Shown here: piece after piece, positions 62,687 through 64,000 of the stretch
How the letters are laid out: every line of letters starts with the position of its first letter
Numbering within the stretch: the stretch's first letter is position 1
Source of the DNA: Luteitalea sp.
GTDB taxonomy: Bacteria > Acidobacteriota > Vicinamibacteria > Vicinamibacterales > Vicinamibacteraceae
Direction of reading: 5' to 3'
Length of the DNA stretch: 64,000 nt
NCBI GenBank assembly: GCA_009377495.1
Contig: WHTZ01000022.1
Coordinates: 1 to 64,000, forward strand
The notes under the pieces: generated by a model
Told to the model about the DNA's origin: nothing
Seen by the model: only the letters and a program-made list of their open reading frames with translations
Databases searched by the model: none
Translations under genes and position numbers: made by a program

Positions 62687-63991
62687 TCACGCGAGGTTGA
62701 GCGACGTGCCGTGCGCGCGAAGCGGATCATCGGCTCTCCCCTGCGCGGCAAGTCGTTCAGCGATCCACCCCTCGAGCGCGGCCTCCAACTCGGCGGCCAG
62801 ACCGCCCGCTTCCGTAACGAGATTGCGGTGCTCGTCGGGATCCGCCTTCAGGTCGTACAGCTCGCGCTCAGGATTACCGTAGAGATCCGGTGCGCGGGCC
62901 AGAATGAGCTTGTGCTCGTCGGTCCGCAGGCTCCACTTCGCCTGCCAGGTGCATTCACAACTGATCGCCTGTTTGCGCCCACCATCACGCGCCTGACCAG
63001 TGAGCAGCGGCAGCACACTCCGACCGTCCATCTCGGGTGGCACGAGCGCGCCCACGGCCTCCAGCAGCGTCGGCGCGACGTCGTGGTGCTGCATCATCGG
63101 CGAGAGCGTCGAGCCTGCTGGTATGCGATTCGGCCATCGTGCCATGAACGGCACGCGTAACGTCGTTTCGTACAGCCCGTGGTGATCGAAGAAGATGCCG
63201 TGCTCCACGAGACTTTCACCATGATCACCGAACAGGAGGACCAGGGTGTTCTCAGCCAGTCCGCAGTCATCCAAGGCCGCGAGTAACTCGCCCACCCCGT
63301 CATCCACGTGACGGATCTCACGGTCGTACAGCGCTGAGATGTAGGCGGCGTCCGTGATGAGGCCATCCCGCGTCCGCATCCAGGTGTCCCGCGCCACGGC
63401 ACCGAGCGGGTGTTTCCACCACGCGTCCAGACTGTGATTGTCGGGGTCTGTCGGATTGCCGTCGTAGAAGAGATGCTGATAACGTTCCGGCGGCTTGAAC
63501 GGCCAGTGCGGATCCCAGTAGTGCACCATCATGAAGAACCGCTCGTCCCCATGGCTCTTCAACCAGGGAATGGCGCGCGCGTTCAATTCCTCGCAGGCGA
63601 CATCGATGTACACCGTGTGCCGCATGCTCGGATCGATGTAGAACTCGAAGCCCCGCCGGAACCAAATGCGACCGGTCGCCAGGTTGTCGAGCGCACACGT
63701 GGTATATCCCTCGTCCATGAGAATCTGCGGCAGAGACGGCGCGTCTCTACCCAGCACGTTACGCGGCCCGTGTGCCACGATGCCGTGGGTGATGGGATGC
63801 TGCCCCGTATAGAGCGTCGTAAACGACGGGTGCGTAGGCAGGCCCGCGCACACGAACTGTTGCGCTCGCGCGCCCTGTCGCGCCAGGCCGTCCATCGCCG
63901 GGCTCGTCGGCCGCTGATAGCCGTAGCAGCCCAAGTGGTCGGCACGCAGACTGTCGATGGCAATCACCAATATGTTCGGGCTGTCCTTCAT
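62687..63991 (-). CDS. Sulfatase-fold hydrolase with Thr in place of the formylglycine Cys
   Basis: 434 residues. NILVIAIDSLRADHLGCYGY is the N-terminal metal site (D13), VLLFGDHGESLVEHGIFFDH the second metal site, and HRNLVTEAGG the typical sulfatase C-terminus. The catalytic box reads LPTHPSFTTLYTG (51-63): T53 stands where sulfatases have the Cys that becomes formylglycine, and the C/SxPSR Arg is Phe. It therefore probably works as a metal-dependent phosphodiesterase or phosphatase with a Thr nucleophile, or is a diverged sulfatase. No signal peptide. First gene of the operon with methyltransferase, PD40 protein and transporter. Confidence 0.85.
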   Translation of the reverse strand: MKDSPNILVIAIDSLRADHLGCYGYQRPTSPAMDGLARQGARAQQFVCAGLPTHPSFTTLYTGQHPITHGIVAHGPRNVLGRDAPSLPQILMDEGYTTCALDNLATGRIWFRRGFEFYIDPSMRHTVYIDVACEELNARAIPWLKSHGDERFFMMVHYWDPHWPFKPPERYQHLFYDGNPTDPDNHSLDAWWKHPLGAVARDTWMRTRDGLITDAAYISALYDREIRHVDDGVGELLAALDDCGLAENTLVLLFGDHGESLVEHGIFFDHHGLYETTLRVPFMARWPNRIPAGSTLSPMMQHHDVAPTLLEAVGALVPPEMDGRSVLPLLTGQARDGGRKQAISCECTWQAKWSLRTDEHKLILARAPDLYGNPERELYDLKADPDEHRNLVTEAGGLAAELEAALEGWIAERLAAQGRADDPLRAHGTSLNLA

Positions 63992-64000
63992 AAGTCACAA

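Overview
This GC-rich window fits Acidobacteriota, most likely class Vicinamibacteria. The reasons are: five near-complete ADOP-type FtsX/MacB permeases (Acidobacterial duplicated orphan permeases) plus two remnants, most beside a PadR regulator gene; very long TonB-dependent receptors with an N-terminal carboxypeptidase-regulatory-like domain; a GH3/S8/PD40/sulfatase repertoire; and REP-like palindromes. The lineage call is inferred from gene content; no rRNA is present.

Layout. 0-7 kb: C-terminal part of a serine hydrolase, a MntA-HepT toxin-antitoxin pair, a DHA2 drug exporter and a padR-ADOP operon. 7-15 kb: truncated IS transposase, a DGPF/YCII-ECF42 sigma pair, an S8 peptidase lacking its His block, and a large TonB-dependent receptor. 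14.5-23 kb is a patchwork of intact small genes (padR-ADOP, dodecin, BON-LysM protein, Tat-exported DegT-type enzyme) and gene stubs: group II intron 3' end, vapC, ADOP, methyltransferase, DUF899, PadR and DUF5916 pieces. 23.0-28.4 kb: a receptor plus PL10 pectate lyase, bracketed by two 36-bp direct repeats.

28.7-37.7 kb: padR-ADOP, a broken brnT with intact brnA coupled to a putative PD-(D/E)XK protein, a DUF4143 ATPase divergent from a coiled-coil protein, small membrane proteins, receptor and ADOP stubs, and RidA. 37.8-47.5 kb is a rearranged mercury region: merB and merA fragments, an ECF sigma/zinc anti-sigma pair, a merR with an in-frame amber codon behind a textbook 19-bp-spacer promoter, an epoxide hydrolase, a second copy of the merA/ECF intergenic region, an AraC regulator, an intact merA followed by two different merB genes, a TauE-AlpA chimera and a ParE-type toxin-antitoxin pair.

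47.8-54 kb: two convergent ADOPs, one behind a decapitated padR and one split by a frameshift but with an intact padR. 54.3-64 kb looks like stable chromosome: tRNA-Arg with a duplicated 3' end, an exported GH3 enzyme, moaB-moeA, superoxide dismutase, and a four-gene minus-strand operon (sulfatase-fold hydrolase, methyltransferase, PD40 protein, GPH-type transporter).

How genes work together: PadR proteins probably repress their adjacent ADOP operons through inverted repeats at their own start codons. The receptor and PL10 enzyme probably serve pectin uptake. MerA with two MerB proteins would cleave organomercurials and reduce Hg(II). Positions of junctions between gene fragments are approximate; no alignment or database search was run.
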